From NCBI GenBank assembly GCA_025345505.1, contig JANVCC010000070.1, positions 11,910,157 through 11,974,156 of the forward strand: a stretch of 64,000 nt of DNA, in the 5' to 3' direction. Positions 13,747-27,066 of the stretch are shown here, in pieces (position 1 is the stretch's first letter; every line of letters begins with the position of its first letter). This stretch comes from Todiramphus chloris collaris. Its lineage: Eukaryota > Chordata > Aves > Coraciiformes > Alcedinidae. The notes under the pieces were generated by a model. The model saw only the letters and a list, made by a program, of their open reading frames with translations. It had not been told where the DNA came from and made no database searches. Made by a program: the position numbers and the translations under genes.

Positions 13747-14868
13747 GAAACAGCCTTTAAGTGTCCAAATTACGTTCTTTAAAAGTAGGACTTGATGGAA
13801 ATTGTTCTTGTGTTAATGGCAGAACAACTGGTAATTTCCCAGTTGGAAATCTCCTCACTGCTTTTGGGAGGGGAAGGTAGGAAAAAAATTTCTACATACA
13901 AAGAGTCAGTTGTACTCTTTTTATTTTTAAATCAAAATACAGTGGGTGTTTTATACATGTGTAAAAGTTACTCACAGTATAACTCCATATGGAATCACAT
14001 ATCCATATGGATATTTTTTTCCTCCGAGGGTCTTATTATCTTGATAACAAAGGAGGAGAATTCTTTGTGCTGATGTGTAATATTGCAAGTGCTGCAAGAA
14101 CTCCAGCCATATATTTCTAAGCATCATGCACAACTGCAGGTGCCTGTCACCACAGTAGGAATCAATACATCTTTATGTGCCTATAAATAAGGAATTAATA
14201 ATAATGACCAAAGAACAGTGTCAATAATATCTGAGTATGCCCGTGACATGTCGTAGTCTAAATTTGGAAAACATGAAGTACCTATAACTGTTGTTTTGTG
14301 AAGAAAGACACCTTTAAAATAGTGTTATAAATAATACAAATTTTACTGGGAAGTGAATTACATGAGGTAAGACTGTTAGTTCTGCATTAATAAAGATCAG
14401 TTACTATTTCTGGGAAACTGCTGTTTTCATGCCTTATTTTTCCTTTTGATTTGTGTCTGCAGTAGAAAATGTATTCACCTGAATTTTGGAATTCAAGAAA
14501 ACATGCTGATTTACTATAACCAATGTACTCATATACATATCTAGAATAAAAACCATCAGTAACTTTGGCTGAATGGCACAAACTGTTGCAGGTTAATTTT
14601 TTTTTTCTCCAGATGTTTAAAAAAAATCTAATAGCAAAACATGTTACCATGGAGAAAACTGCTTGCATGTTGTAAGATCTTTGAATTCTGTAACTTTCAT
14701 GTCAGGAAGACTTTACTGATTGATATTTTTACCGTACTTCATGCATTTGCAGTGCTGACTGGCAGACCTCCCACCAGATTGTGTAAGCCTCATTTCCATT
14801 GAGACCAAAATGATGAGCAAGGCTCAGAGCATGCAGAGGATGGAAGGAAAGGTGTCACAGAGGTAGAG

Positions 14869-14968
14869 NNNNNNNNNNNNNNNNNNNNNNNNNNNNNNNN
14901 NNNNNNNNNNNNNNNNNNNNNNNNNNNNNNNNNNNNNNNNNNNNNNNNNNNNNNNNNNNNNNNNNNNN
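14869..14968. other. Assembly gap (100 N)
   Basis: Exactly 100 consecutive Ns, the conventional placeholder for a gap of unknown size. An open frame translated across it is meaningless. Confidence 0.99.
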
Positions 14969-15966
14969 AACGTATGAAGATAGCTTTGATATTTTATTTT
15001 GCAAAAGCAATGCCATTTCTGTGTGTGCAAAGTTGACTTTGCAAGAGCAAATTGGGTTTTGTGGTCAGTACTTATTAATCTAAAATTAGATAATCTAAAT
15101 CCCTATTTACATAATTAAATATGAATTAAAAGTACAGGTATAAAAGTAACATCTGCTAAATGTTTAAAAGGTCAACTGTACAAGTACATTCAGCTTAATA
15201 CTAAATCATCTGCTTTTCAGATCGTCTGATCACCCAATGTCCCAGTATAATTGTAGCTGGAGCTCACCAAAGCTACAAGTATTCCGATCACTGTAAAGTA
15301 TTTTTTCTTGGTATTTCAAGAACAGCAGATAAGAAGGAGACCCAGAAGAAATTAATGAAGAAATAGAGGTAAAAAATGTATCTAGTAAGAGTCCCAGCAG
15401 CTGTCAGGTGCATTAAATGTCTTCAGATAATGAAGTAAGGTCTGTTTTAGAAAAATTAAAAACCACTCTAAATTAACAACTTTTATTAATTTTTCAGTGC
15501 CTTAGTGTCCTGCTCATAGTCATGAAGATGCCAAAAAACGATTCATGTTCAATCCATTTGATGCTATCTGTGACAGCTTTTAGATTTTAGGAACATTGCA
15601 ACATGACAAACTGAAGAGACAGAATATATATTTTTTCTTTAGGCATTAGGAACACACAACCTGAAGGCTGTTCCTAATAGGAAATTTTCTGTTGTTGAGA
15701 GCACTAAAGCTATCTCATTTGATACAGCCAAGATAAGAAAGGGGGTGTCCCTTTAGAATTGCTTTCTGCTGCAAAGAGATAGTGCACTTAAACTCTGTTT
15801 AAGCAACACATGATGGTTTATTAGTTTGCTTTGAATATTTAATCTATGTTTAATATATGTTGAAACAGTAAAGATGTTAAGATGAAAAGACAGAAATTCA
15901 GCTTTAAGAAATGTCAGAATTTTTTTTAAATCTGATTTAAATGAGAATTTTAAGATTATGTGTGTT

Positions 15967-16165
15967 TTATGATAATTTCCATGCTCTGTCTGTATATTTT
16001 ATATTTGAAGAAGTTTTGACACTTTTTGTGACTGTGTTGCTGAACCATTATACAAATAATCCAGGACTAGACTACTGCTACAGAGTATACAGAGTTGCTA
16101 AGGAATTGCTGACCATATTCAAAGATGAGAAGGAATTTAAAGAAATTCTTATGATTCCAAGTTCT
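15967..16165 (+). CDS. Candidate internal exon of an unrecognised gene
   Basis: An open frame ends in a good donor (TTCT followed by GTAAGT at 16166) in phase 0. Its last 45 or so codons have protein-like composition and read as amphipathic helices, for example LDYCYRVYRVAKELLTIFKD and the closing ILMIPSS. The acceptor is uncertain. One possible site is the AG near 15970 after a T-rich stretch, and another lies upstream near 15940. The next candidate exon, at 16547, begins in the matching phase 0. I do not recognise the family; the helix pattern would suit an armadillo/HEAT-like C-terminus, but that is a guess. It may be the 3' end of a gene lying to the left, where the assembly gap sits, or a decayed fragment. 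Confidence 0.35.
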
Positions 16166-16546
16166 GTAAGTTTGGGAAATTTATATTTAACAAAAAATAG
16201 CTCAAGATATAATATGCAACATACTCCGCTGAACAAAAGTTCCTTAAAACCATTAAAGCAAATACTGTCAAACACCTGTTGAAAGATCTGTGTTGAATAT
16301 AAACAATCCACAGACATGCTGTTCATGGATATACCATCAATCTTTTGCAGTAATTGGTGCTATTATGAAGAAATAGTGCATCATGTGTAACAAATTGGTT
16401 ATGCTCCTCAAAATGCCTTTTAACGTATTACAGTTTTAAAGACATGGAAATAAAGGCATGCAAAGGAGAGTGTTAGCAATAGAGTCAGGAAAATAGATGT
16501 TCCTTGTAAGTTGTGATTTTTCACATCTCTGTGTACTTGCTTGCAG

Positions 16547-16687
16547 GAATATGTTCTGCCTACCCCAAGATCAAGTCTGCGTGCAAGCCCTGACGATGCC
16601 AGGGCAATTCAGCAGAGCACTGTAACTCCACAGGCACTCACAAGCACCTTCTCAGTTTCACAGCCAGACCCTGTACAGAGTGGCTGA
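16547..16687 (+). CDS. Candidate terminal exon of the same unrecognised gene
   Basis: A pyrimidine-rich tract ending CTTGCTTGCAG precedes a 46-codon open frame starting EYVLPTPRSSLRASPDD and ending DPVQSG with a TGA at 16685. The segment is clearly richer in G and C than its surroundings. It is Ser/Thr/Pro/Gln-rich like a disordered C-terminal tail, and it is in phase with the donor at 16166 across a 381-bp intron. No homologue comes to mind. The lack of obvious upstream exons is the main argument against a working gene. Confidence 0.38.
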   Translation, partial: EYVLPTPRSSLRASPDDARAIQQSTVTPQALTSTFSVSQPDPVQSG

Positions 16688-16699
16688 GTAAAATAGTTA

Positions 16700-18220
16700 G
16701 AAAACCATCTTACCTTAATTCTGGAAGAAACCACTTTAAAGTCAGTAGCAGTAGATCATTCAGAAAATGTCCAGATGTAATACTGTATCTTGAAACTGTA
16801 AAATTGTTTTTCAAGCAAAACTGCCTGTCAAAAATTAACACATTCACTAGCTATTCTGAATTTCTTGACTGCATTATCTAGCAAGGAAAAGAAAAAAAAT
16901 TACTGAAAAAAATCCCACCATGAATAATGGTGTAATACTGCTATGTTATAGCAATGGATTATAGTTTCCCTGCATGCCTTATTCCAGTTTTTCTGCATTA
17001 TCACAGAAGTAAAATAAAATACTTTTATTTTTTTGACTGCTTAAGCTATTAAGTTTTTTGCAACACTCTGAGGTAACCAAGAGATCACAGCATAAAAACT
17101 TTAAAAATCAACAAACTAAATTAAAAACTGAAATTCTTATAGTGTGGCTACTAGAGCCAAATCAGCTTAAATAGTATATATGTAGGAAAAATACACCTGT
17201 GGAATTGTGCTCACACCAGTGAGCTAATTTCTTTATGGGTTATCTGTAGCAACACTAAGACAGCCAAAGGTGTAAGGTTCCTCTCAGAAGGGTGCTAAAG
17301 GAACCCAGATGACAATGAGGAACTGCTGCCCTGAGGGATGTGGTGACTTTTGTGTCCAAGGCATCCCAGCAGATTCCAGCAGACAATCAAAGGATTGAAG
17401 TGCCATGGGGTGCTGCCCTGCTGGGGTCTGTGGAGCCCAAGAGGATGCAGGACCAAGCTGTGTCAATTTGGAAGCAGCAATGGCAGCAGCACTTTCTGTT
17501 CCTGCAGCCTGAAATGAGCAGTTTCCTCACCACCAAAGTATATCCACGTGATGATCTCCTTTCAGATCTCTATTTAATTCACTTCCTCTTTTGTCTGAGA
17601 AGAGCTACAGCTCACATTTAGATAAATCTGTGAAATTTAGAAGCTGAAATACCTTATTTCTGATATTTACTGTATTGGGAAATGTGTAGCCTTTGCTTAA
17701 TTTTCTCATAAATACACGCATGCACACTCCAGGGTGGAAATTGAAGAGCAAGCAGGGAAAGCCCCAAGCTTCCCTTTCTCCTCCCATCCTGCCCAAGGAT
17801 AGGTGAGACCTGCCTGAGCATGACAGATGGCTGGTGGCTATGAGTGTGTGCTGCTTTGTGGGCTGACAGCTGTTGGAGCAACACCCCAGATGCAGCAGGG
17901 CATGGGGGCAGTGCTTGTCCACCAAAACACTGCTGCAAAGGATGCCCAAGGAACATACATGACCTCTGACTTTGTCAGCATCAGGTGAGACAGTTTCCTA
18001 AGCAGACTTTTTGACCTTTTGGTCACAAGAACATCGGATCTACACAGGAATCCTGGCAGCATGAGGACACGCTTTCTTAAGACACCACAAATCAAATTTA
18101 AAGTTGCTTTTTCCTGCTCTTATTCTTACTAAATCTCTCTTCAGCAAAATGCCTGTTGATTGAAGTTGAGCAGACTAAAGCAGAGAATGAGGCTGAAAAA
18201 CTGGGAAAAAAGCAGTGTTT
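16700..18220. other. Intergenic, no gene recognised
   Basis: Possible 3' untranslated sequence of the candidate exons, then unremarkable sequence. Overlapping open frames on both strands at about 17280-18095 have no family resemblance. Confidence 0.5.
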
Positions 18221-18225
18221 GGCAT

Positions 18226-19037
18226 TGTCATGGTTTAGGGTCAGAGTGGCTCCTTAGACCTATAACAGACTCTCTCTGTTAACCCCCTTCCCACCCCAAA
18301 GGGAAGGAGAAAGGGAATAAGGGAGAGAGACTTAGTGATTAGAAAAAGAAACTAGAACAGCTTTAATGAAGATAAAATTAATAATAATAAAAATGGAATA
18401 TATACAAATATATACAAAACCAGTATGGAACCCAACCCCCCTGCTGGTAATTCCATCACCGTCACCACTGATGCTGTGGAGGCATCGGGGGAGTCCCAGC
18501 CTGGGCCCCGCAGCAGCCGGGAGCTGTGTTCAGGAGCTGGATTCTGGTACCGGGTTCAGGAACACGCAGATCGGATCGAAGGCAGAACGGACAGAGTCCT
18601 CCTTGGGTGATCTGAGGAAGGAACCAAAAGAGGACCCAAGCCAAGCCAAGCCAAGCAAAGCTGGCAAAGCAGCCCAAGAGGGGAGAGAGGAGCCCAGAGA
18701 CCCCTCAGATCCCTCAGCTCTAAACCGAATATGATGTCTATGGGATGGAATCCCTCGTTGGTCAGTTTGGGGTCCCCTGTCCTGTCCGCTCCTCCCTGAA
18801 GGTGCAGCCTTTCCCTTTCTGCACCCCCCAATGTGGTGCACAAGACCCAGCAGTGGCCTTGGTCTGCACCCCAATCCTTGGTAGTAACTCTAACCATGAG
18901 GTGTTCTCACTGCTAGAAGAAGACACTGTCTGTGAGAACAGGCTGCTGCCTGCAGACAGTGCAGTTAGTTAGAAGAACCAAGCTTAAAAGTAAAATTACT
19001 GAACAGAACCAGTTCTGTCCTCACCCAAACCAGGACA
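18226..19037 (-). mobile_element. Solo LTR, ERVL-like family, with 5-bp target duplication
   Basis: On the minus strand it runs from TGTCCTGGTTTGGGTGAG to CCCTAAACCATGACA. It is flanked by GGCAT at 18221-18225 and GGCAT at 19038-19042. It is full length (812 bp) and very similar to the LTR at 1515-2313, so it looks like one of the younger copies. Several long open frames inside it on both strands are LTR artefacts. No internal region remains. Confidence 0.94.
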
Positions 19038-21284
19038 GGCATGACAAAATCTATTTCAATAAAACCTCATCTCTATCTGGGAAAATTGATTGTCAGAGCA
19101 ATATAATAACATGGGTCAATATAGAAGACCAAGTCATGCACTTGACAATACTTTGATAAACTCTGACCATACACTCTCCTGCCATGCTGTAAACTCACTC
19201 CTTGAGCTGGGAGGTGTTAATCAGGAGAGAGCTAAGGGCTGGGGCAATCTGATCATCTCAACCGCCCCTTTAAGCCAAACTGCTTCCCTGTGATAAGGAG
19301 ACTGTAACCCTTGGCACCCCAACAACGTGCTGTCAGGAAACATTTAGATTTACACTTGAAAAATGTGTTAGGACAGATTTGGTAGTAGCGTCACAAAAAG
19401 CTGCAAGCAGCTGATGCAATAGGACCACCCCTGTCTTATCAGGAGGTTCCCCATGAGGAAAAGCAAGGAGGGGGGCATCCACAGCCACTTCTAAGAGGTT
19501 TGACTTCCTTGCAGTGCCCTGGGGGAGGCTAGGTCTGCATGTCCATCTCCTTCCCTCACCAGATTGTGCACTCTTCCATTGATTTGCACTATTGTGAAGT
19601 GTGGTCTAATATCCTTTCACAGAACCATATTGATTAATTATCTTTATGGAACCACACGGGCTGTTTCTGCAATGGTAGCATGCTTTGGAGGCATGATCCA
19701 ATTGAGCCATGGTGTCTTCTGTCTGTGAAAAATGCACATATGCAAGAGGAATGCCCGAAATGGTCACACTCCAACTATTCAGGATGCTTTCAGTCCTTGA
19801 ACAAGCCCCATAGGATTAACATTAGTCAGGATTTTACAAGGCTGACAGCTAACAATATTGCATATCCACTACCTATCCCACAGTGAAGTTTGCAGCATGG
19901 ATTCTGTTATTGAGTCAAGGGAGAGAAAGGCTCCAGGGAAAGCCTCCTAACAGCTTTAGATGATTATTGCAAAGGAAAGCTCTGCCAAGACCTATGGAAT
20001 TTTTTCCTATTTCACTCATTGTACCCTGCTTCTGCCATCCTACCGGTTTTCCCCAGTATGAACATTGCTGACCCATCCTGTGATCCTTTAGCCCTCTTCT
20101 TAAGTATTTACTGTATGCATATTTCTTTCTTCAAGTCACATTTTAGCTCATATGAGCATACCTGATTGATGAGAGAGAGGTGGAGGACAGGTATTTGGCT
20201 AAAACAGTTGCAAGGCCAGACACTTATGTACTAAAGATCAAGCTCTGGACTTGCTTCTCAAATCTCATTTATGTGATGCTACAGCAAGCTTGACCAGTTG
20301 TGAAAGGAGCATAGATTGAATTAAAATAAATGATCCATCAGAACAATATTGTGCATATAAAGGACTATCTATTAAAATCTAACTGTGTTCAAGGCTGTGA
20401 CATACACAGCATTCATACTCATGTTCTTCAGCTGATCTGCAAGCATACAGGGATATAATTATTCCAGTGGGACACTTAGACTAATTATAAGATTCAGCAG
20501 TTAATCCTGCGACCTTCTTCCCAAAGTTTATGTTTTGAGATCTCTAAAGATCACAACAGAAGTGACTCAGCTTGCCACAGGACTGGAGCTTCCAGTAACT
20601 AGAAGATCTCTTTGGTAGACAGTACTTAAAAGAAATTAAAAGCTTCTTTTTATATGTCTAAACAAGGACATAAGCACCAGTTTGAAAATACTAATGTGAT
20701 GTGACTACTGCAAAGCCACAAAGGAGTAGCGCAAAGCTAGGAAGAGAAAGGTGTTTCTTCACAGGGAACTCAGTCCCCTGGAGCAGACCTATTGTTAAAA
20801 CACAGTGTTCCAAAAACACCTTCCATTTCTCTTCCTGATCTGCTCCTGGCCTAAAGTCAACTCCTTCTACACATAGAGTTTTCTAGGCTGCAATTCAGAA
20901 GGACTCTCTGTCCTCATATACAAAGAAGAGGGGGTTCAAGGTTTAACTGCTCCTATCCTCCTTAATCTCACCTCCAGGCTTTGGCCACAGGATCAGCTGG
21001 TTCTAGTTTGACCACATACCTACCAAAGGTGGTTTCCGTAGTTAAATCAGCATTCACTTATGTGCTGGCTTCTGTGACACAAAAGTCACAAAAATCTTGA
21101 AGTTCTGCTGAAAGACAATAGACTAATGAGTGGAATAATCACTAGCGAACACATTTTTCAAATAAGGAGAGACCAAGGAAGGCTTACAATAGGATTTGGA
21201 AGATATATTTTGGCACCTATAATGAAACTTAGGATGAATGCCAGTGGCTAAATTCAGTAGACAACTCCAGAAAGCAGATGCCAG

Positions 21285-21354
21285 CTTGCCTCATTTACAA
21301 GACATCTAAATACCACTGGCTTGCCTCATTTAGGAGACATCTAAACACCACTGT
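21285..21354. repeat. Imperfect tandem duplication of a 35-bp unit
   Basis: Two adjacent copies share CTTGCCTCATTTA, GACATCTAAA and ACCACTG in the same order with a few substitutions. This is an older slippage duplication than the perfect 21-bp repeat at 13705. Confidence 0.9.
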
Positions 21355-22930
21355 TGCCCAGGAATGCTGTGTGCAGTGGTGCCCATGCAGCAGCCAGCTT
21401 ATGGAGTCTGAAGTGTTGAGACTGAGTGGGGACAAGGCGTCACGCAGCCTCTTCCGTGGTATTCACAAAGGAGAGAGATGCTGAGGAAGCCCCAGGTCAC
21501 ACTGCTGCATATAGCACTCCTAGCACACATCACAAGTGTTAGCCATGCCCATACCAGCAACTGGAAAGTGACAGGACTTGGCCATGGCCAGATGGAAACA
21601 TGCCAGAATGGTTTTGGCAAATGCCAGCTAGAGCCCTCTTTGAGAGGGCCTGGAACAGGTGAAATGATGGTTCCCAATGGATCATCTTGAGGAGGGTACA
21701 GAGAAAAGTTCAGCTGTACAGACTCAGGACATGTTATGGCCCTTGTTTCAGTACCAGTAGGTGGTCCCTGGCTTGTTTTATTTACCACAACAGCCACAGC
21801 TATTAAGTTCACTACAAAGCACAACAGATAGGCTCAATTTACTGCTGGAAAAGCAGGGACTGTTGGTAGTTGACACATTCATTCAAGAAGTGGGCAGCTT
21901 TTCCCTGCTTAGCCTGAGGGATCCTGGTTGCCTCTGCGAGAGTCCTGACAGGCAGACTTTGAACCAGGCACCCTGGTTTTTAACATGAACTCTTGCCTGC
22001 TGTCACTGGGTAGTATTTACATCGTGGGTGTGATATTATGCCTCTGTAAAAATCAGACAATGAAGTGATCACAATAAGAATACGCAACTAAATTATTTCT
22101 TTTTAACTATATAGCCATTTGGTTGGGTCATGGTTTCATATCTTGGCTGAGTAGTTTTTTCCTTGCCAAATGTGAAAGGTAACCCAGTGCCAGTAAGGAG
22201 CATTAGCTAATGTTTGTACAGTGCCTACCAATGCAAGAGTGTTAAGTACCAGAAGTGAAGCACATCTTAGCACTCAAAGACCTGCATGCTGAATAGCTGA
22301 CCCAGTGCCAAGACTGGGATGACCACTGACTCTGAAGAGGTTGAATATAGCCTTAAGCTATAAGAGAAAATAAGCCCAGTACAGACATACAAGTCACAGC
22401 ATGTAAAGCACAACTAAACAGCAATACACACTTTTCAGAAAACAAAATGGAACTTTATCTATATCAGTACAAGGCAGCTCAGTCAGTCACATCTTCCTCT
22501 TGCATGAATTACTGCATGCAAGATGCAAGAGACAATTCTTCAGCTTAATCTTTTTTATTAATATCAGCCCATTTTAGTAGGGACTTAGTGCAAGTGACTG
22601 TACAAATTCCCCTAATACATTGTCATGATGCAACACACCCATGCCAGTCACCAGGGAAAATTGAAGCACAATCATGAGACTTCCATATCATTTAAGCAAT
22701 ATTACACCTGAGCAGTGTGTTAACCCAAGGGTTGTTCAGCTCTGATACCATGGATGTTCCCACTTCACTATTGGATGGATGCACTGCAGGGCTAGATTCC
22801 TAGATTCCTGATTGCCATAACCCAGAGGCAGGGGCAGTGTAGATTGTGTATACCCTCTATATGCTGAGGCAGAGGGTGAATTCCAGATCAATAAAAATGG
22901 CAGTTATCCAATAAATGAAACAAAAAAGAA

Positions 22931-22949
22931 GGGGGGGGGGGGGGGGGGG
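22931..22949. repeat. Poly-G run (19 G)
   Basis: Nineteen consecutive Gs follow an A-rich stretch. Such runs are unstable and prone to sequencing error, and this one could also form a G-quadruplex. Confidence 0.95.
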
Positions 22950-25900
22950 AGAAGCTGGGTGGAAAATAACATTTTGGTAGTGTATTTTCCAGTTCATTAA
23001 TTACAACTCCTATCTTTCTGTAATCACAAAGATCTTTTTCCACTTAACACACATGTGCAGTGTGCTTGTGTGGACCAAGAACCCCGCCTTGAGTCCTAGC
23101 CGTGATATTTAGATATCTTATAACTCAGAGAGACGGGTAGGCAAATGCTTTCTGGACCCTCAGACTGTAAGAGATGTGAGAGTGGTGCTAGAGCTGAAGT
23201 GAGCATCACCCTTCATGTGAGTCACTCAGGAAACTGAAGCAGAAACTGGTCTCAAATAACTGGTTGGATTTTCTCTGCAAATCTTTACTGTGCTCTTTGC
23301 AAAAAAACCTGCTCAAGGATGGTCATGCTCAGTTGTATTTCCTGCATGCATCCATTTGTCCTTGCACAGAGTTTGCTCCCAGAGCTTCAGGTGCTGGCAC
23401 AGACTGACCTGCTGCCCATGCTCTGCCCAGCAGCTTTCCATACATTCAGAGAAGTCCAGCTAAGCCAGAACATGCTGGACCTACAAAGCCTGCTTTAGTA
23501 GGGCTGATGTGGCCAGAGAGAGTCCAGGTTCCCTGTACATATATGACTTAGATACTCTTTTTTTCAATGCCTGGTGAAACTTCCAGCTAGAAGAAAACAC
23601 AGAAAAAACTCACCTTGCTCCTATAGTGGCTGTTTCTGGCATGTGGCTTTTAGGCATGTGTGGAACTATGTGATGGCAATTGATTATGCAAAATGGGAGC
23701 ATTTAAATGCACAGATTCACCTAAATATTATTTTTAAAAATCAGAACATCTTTTGTTAGTCATCTGAAAGTAATCCTTTTTTTTTTTTCATAACTGTTTC
23801 ACTTTTAAGAACGAGAGTAAGTCACAATCGAGACCACATCCTTAATACCTAAGTTATACTGCATAATCTTTTTGCACAGGCTGAGACTTTAGAACACCGT
23901 GGGTGTTAGTCGGGCTGTGGTATCAGCATGAAGGTGACACCCAGACCATGGAGTGACATCTACCGGCAAAAAAAAAATCTGCAAATGGCCTTTTTTTCCT
24001 ATTAGAAGGGGTTTTCTGGTGTTCATTCTTTTATCTTCTGCATCTTTCTTCAACTTCTTCACATCTCACCACTCAGATGTTCACAGTCAGTTCAGCGTTT
24101 TAGATTATTGAATATAGTTTAGTCTGTTATCATCTTTTAAAATCAAACATTCCTGTCCTCAGTCATCCATCTATCTTCAGAGTATATGTCAAAAAAAGAT
24201 TTCATATCATCAGCACCATTTGCCACCTCAACATCATGCATTTGCACATCCCTTCCTATTTAATGTAGCTGTCACTGACCCCATCAATATAACAAAACTG
24301 AAGCCTGGACACAAGACCTCGTCCACAGACTTCAGGAGGCTGGTGCTCTAGTGTCACCTCAATTCCATAGTACTCAATAGAATCTGCTGTGCTCTAGAGT
24401 CATCTTCCTGTATATTCTATGGTGTATGTGTGTATATACACACATATGTAACATGTAAACAGTATATCATGTATCTACTGATAAACATATATACAGAGAG
24501 AATACATAGTTTAGAATAGTTGCTAAACATGTTAGAACTAATATATAGGAAAAGTAATTGCATGAACACCATCGGACTGTGAGTACAGGAAAGAATTTTC
24601 CAAGGGTTTCCTCAGGATACTTGCTGAAAATACTCCACACCATGTTAACAGCTATTCAAATAAAGTTAATTAATAAATAGCACTTTGCATTTATTTTGCC
24701 AAGTCCTGTTATTGCTGTATACCAGCTAGTTCAAAGCTAATTCAGTCAAACAGGTTTGCTGCAGCAGACATTTGTGAAGGGCTCTGTTTCAGGCTTTGCT
24801 TCTGGCTTTGTTCTTCTGCTGAGGGTTTCCTGAATCAGTCATGAAGATGAGCTAAACTCTTGAGAGATTCAAGTTTATTTTGGGCATTGTCCTAACAAGC
24901 TGGAAGTTCTTTGGATAGTCTCTGCAGACATTTTTAACAGACTTCAAAGTTAATATGTTGTTGAATACCACGGTACTATGACTTGTACTATTTAGGTTGA
25001 CACAACAGTAAGACATTTATAAGTTTTATATTTATATATTATTTATAACTTTATAACTCTTATTTATAACTGTATTTGCAAAGAAAAAGGTAAAAACATA
25101 CTATTTAAATAATCTTCAGTGATTTTTGGAGTGCCACTGCCAGCTGCAGACCTGGGAACACTGCATTCTTTCAGCATACAAAGTCGTCTATGCTGTATAC
25201 AAAACAAAGAAGATAGAAAACCAGTTTTGGAACATGTTTGGATGATGAGATTCTTAATGATTTCCAGGTAAACAGTTTATTCATGAAATCTCAAATTACA
25301 TATGAGGATGGGAGTTTCAAAAGGGCAAAGGGAAGAAAGAACTCAAGAACATACTCTCTGAAAATCATAAGGATAACTTGGTTCCTTTTTTTCCTCAAAA
25401 ATGCCAAAGTGCTGGTTTTTTTGAAAAATAAATATTTTATTGAGAGCACGTTTCTGTCTGGTGTTCATACAACTGTAGAAAAGAGAACTGGAGGCAAATG
25501 GTTGATGCTTTATTCAAAATGTTTTCAAATCAGAGAAAGAAAAAAAAAATTAATCAGTTCTTCATAAAAAATACATTTCATCTACCTGTTGCATGCAACC
25601 TGTATGATTCACATCTGAAAGATGAAACTGTCAGGAGCATCTAAATTATTCAAATTTATGTACTCAGGTATGTGGGTGAAATTTTAAAGAATGGAACTGA
25701 GACAGGAATTGACTGCGCAGCACATGAGTTCTGTGAACTGGAGGCAGAGAGTCTTTGTTTTCACATGACAATCCAGTACTTTCCTGTCACAGACACACCC
25801 TGTTCCCAAACTCTGCTGCACAAGAGAAGCCAACAAAGATTACACATGAAAATGTTTCAACACAGTGAAAACTTGCACTCTGCCTGAATAATGTAGAGTA

Positions 25901-27066
25901 GGACACAAAACGTTAATGTAGAAACATTTTTGTTCAAGAACTTCAGCATTATCTCCTGTCTCTTGAAGACAGACACCCAAGAAAGGCTGTTGAGTAAGTA
26001 CTTAACAAATAAAAGGTAAGGAAATAACACTATCCAAAGAAATTAATTCATGGACCACATCTCTATTAAACTAGATCTGTACAAACAACAGCAAGTCTTA
26101 ATATGAGAAAGAAGCAGGCTATGTATATGTGCAGAAAATTGGTGAAAATACTCACTACTATATTTTTGTGGGATGCTTTGTAAGTCAGGGTTTATATCCT
26201 TGTCTGAAAGAGATGCCAGGGAAGAAGTATCAAAGAAAAAGGAGCACAGGCAAGCAATGGTAATTACAAATAAAAATGGAAGAAACTCTTTCCAGCTGAA
26301 ACTATACATCAAGATCAGACTATGTGAGGAACAACAAAATATAACAGTTAGGTCAGAAATTAAACGTAGTCTACCTAGCAATAGATTTTCACAGTGCCTT
26401 TTCATACTAGTTAATAGATAACAAAAGAAAGAAAAAAACCATCTCTAGAGCAACATTCCTCTGGAATTTGTACCTTCATGCTGAGGATGCAACCTGAAGG
26501 TGCTCTAACTCTCAATTATTTGAAACTTTTATATTCTGAAGGCTAGGCAAGATTTATCCCTAGCAATCTGCTCCTTGCATGCCTAACGCTACAAGAATCA
26601 AAATTTCAAATTTGCTTGCCATTACATTTATTTTAAATGTCCTACATATTTCTTTCTATTATGTTACTTCATTCATATGCCATATTCCTCTTTTTTTCAG
26701 TAAAGTTATTTAGGAACTGATTATTTGGAAGACTTCTGGTTTTTTAATGGGATTGATTCCATGAATTCCTTTAAGTCTCAGTTCATGTCTGGAAGGTCAG
26801 CAAATTTCTGTTTGCTGAAGCAACAATAGATAAATCTCTGAAGGGGCAGAGAATGCACAGGTATATAGGAAGTGGGTGAATGGCAGCAAACAGATGTCAA
26901 ACTGATATTTATCCCACTATAGCCCAGAGGGAAGGGCAGATACTTCCCAGGGTTTTTGTTTGACATACAGAAAATTCCCAGATGATGTTAAACTCTCTTT
27001 GGAACACAAAAGACATCATGAGCATGACTGGCAAAGGCTATAAACACAGAATGCACTGCTTCCCTC

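Larger units (their letters stand above)
9183..15960. other. Intergenic, no confident gene
   Basis: AT-rich sequence with an assembly gap and one small tandem duplication, both listed separately. A possible exon near 15222 was examined and rejected because its phase does not fit the next candidate exon. Other open frames are short and look random. Confidence 0.5.
19043..27060. other. Intergenic, no gene recognised
   Basis: About 8 kb without a supported gene. It contains a 35-bp tandem duplication and a poly-G run (listed separately), plus AT-rich low-complexity patches near 24420-24490 and 24985-25070. Confidence 0.5.

Noticed and set aside
15222-15371. Possible exon after CTGCTTTTCAG with a peptide-like frame (RLITQCPSIIVAGAHQSYKY)
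   Set aside because: The frame reaches a stop before any good donor, and the early GT at 15292 would create a TAA when joined to the next candidate exon.
18366-18897. Several overlapping open frames on both strands
   Set aside because: All are inside the solo LTR at 18226-19037.
25238-25567. A 109-codon plus-strand frame
   Set aside because: Low-complexity Lys/Phe-rich translation of AT-rich DNA without support.
26043-26421. A 120-codon minus-strand frame, hydrophobic near its middle
   Set aside because: No homology recognised, and AT-rich DNA easily gives Phe/Leu/Ile-rich translations; no exon borders fit.
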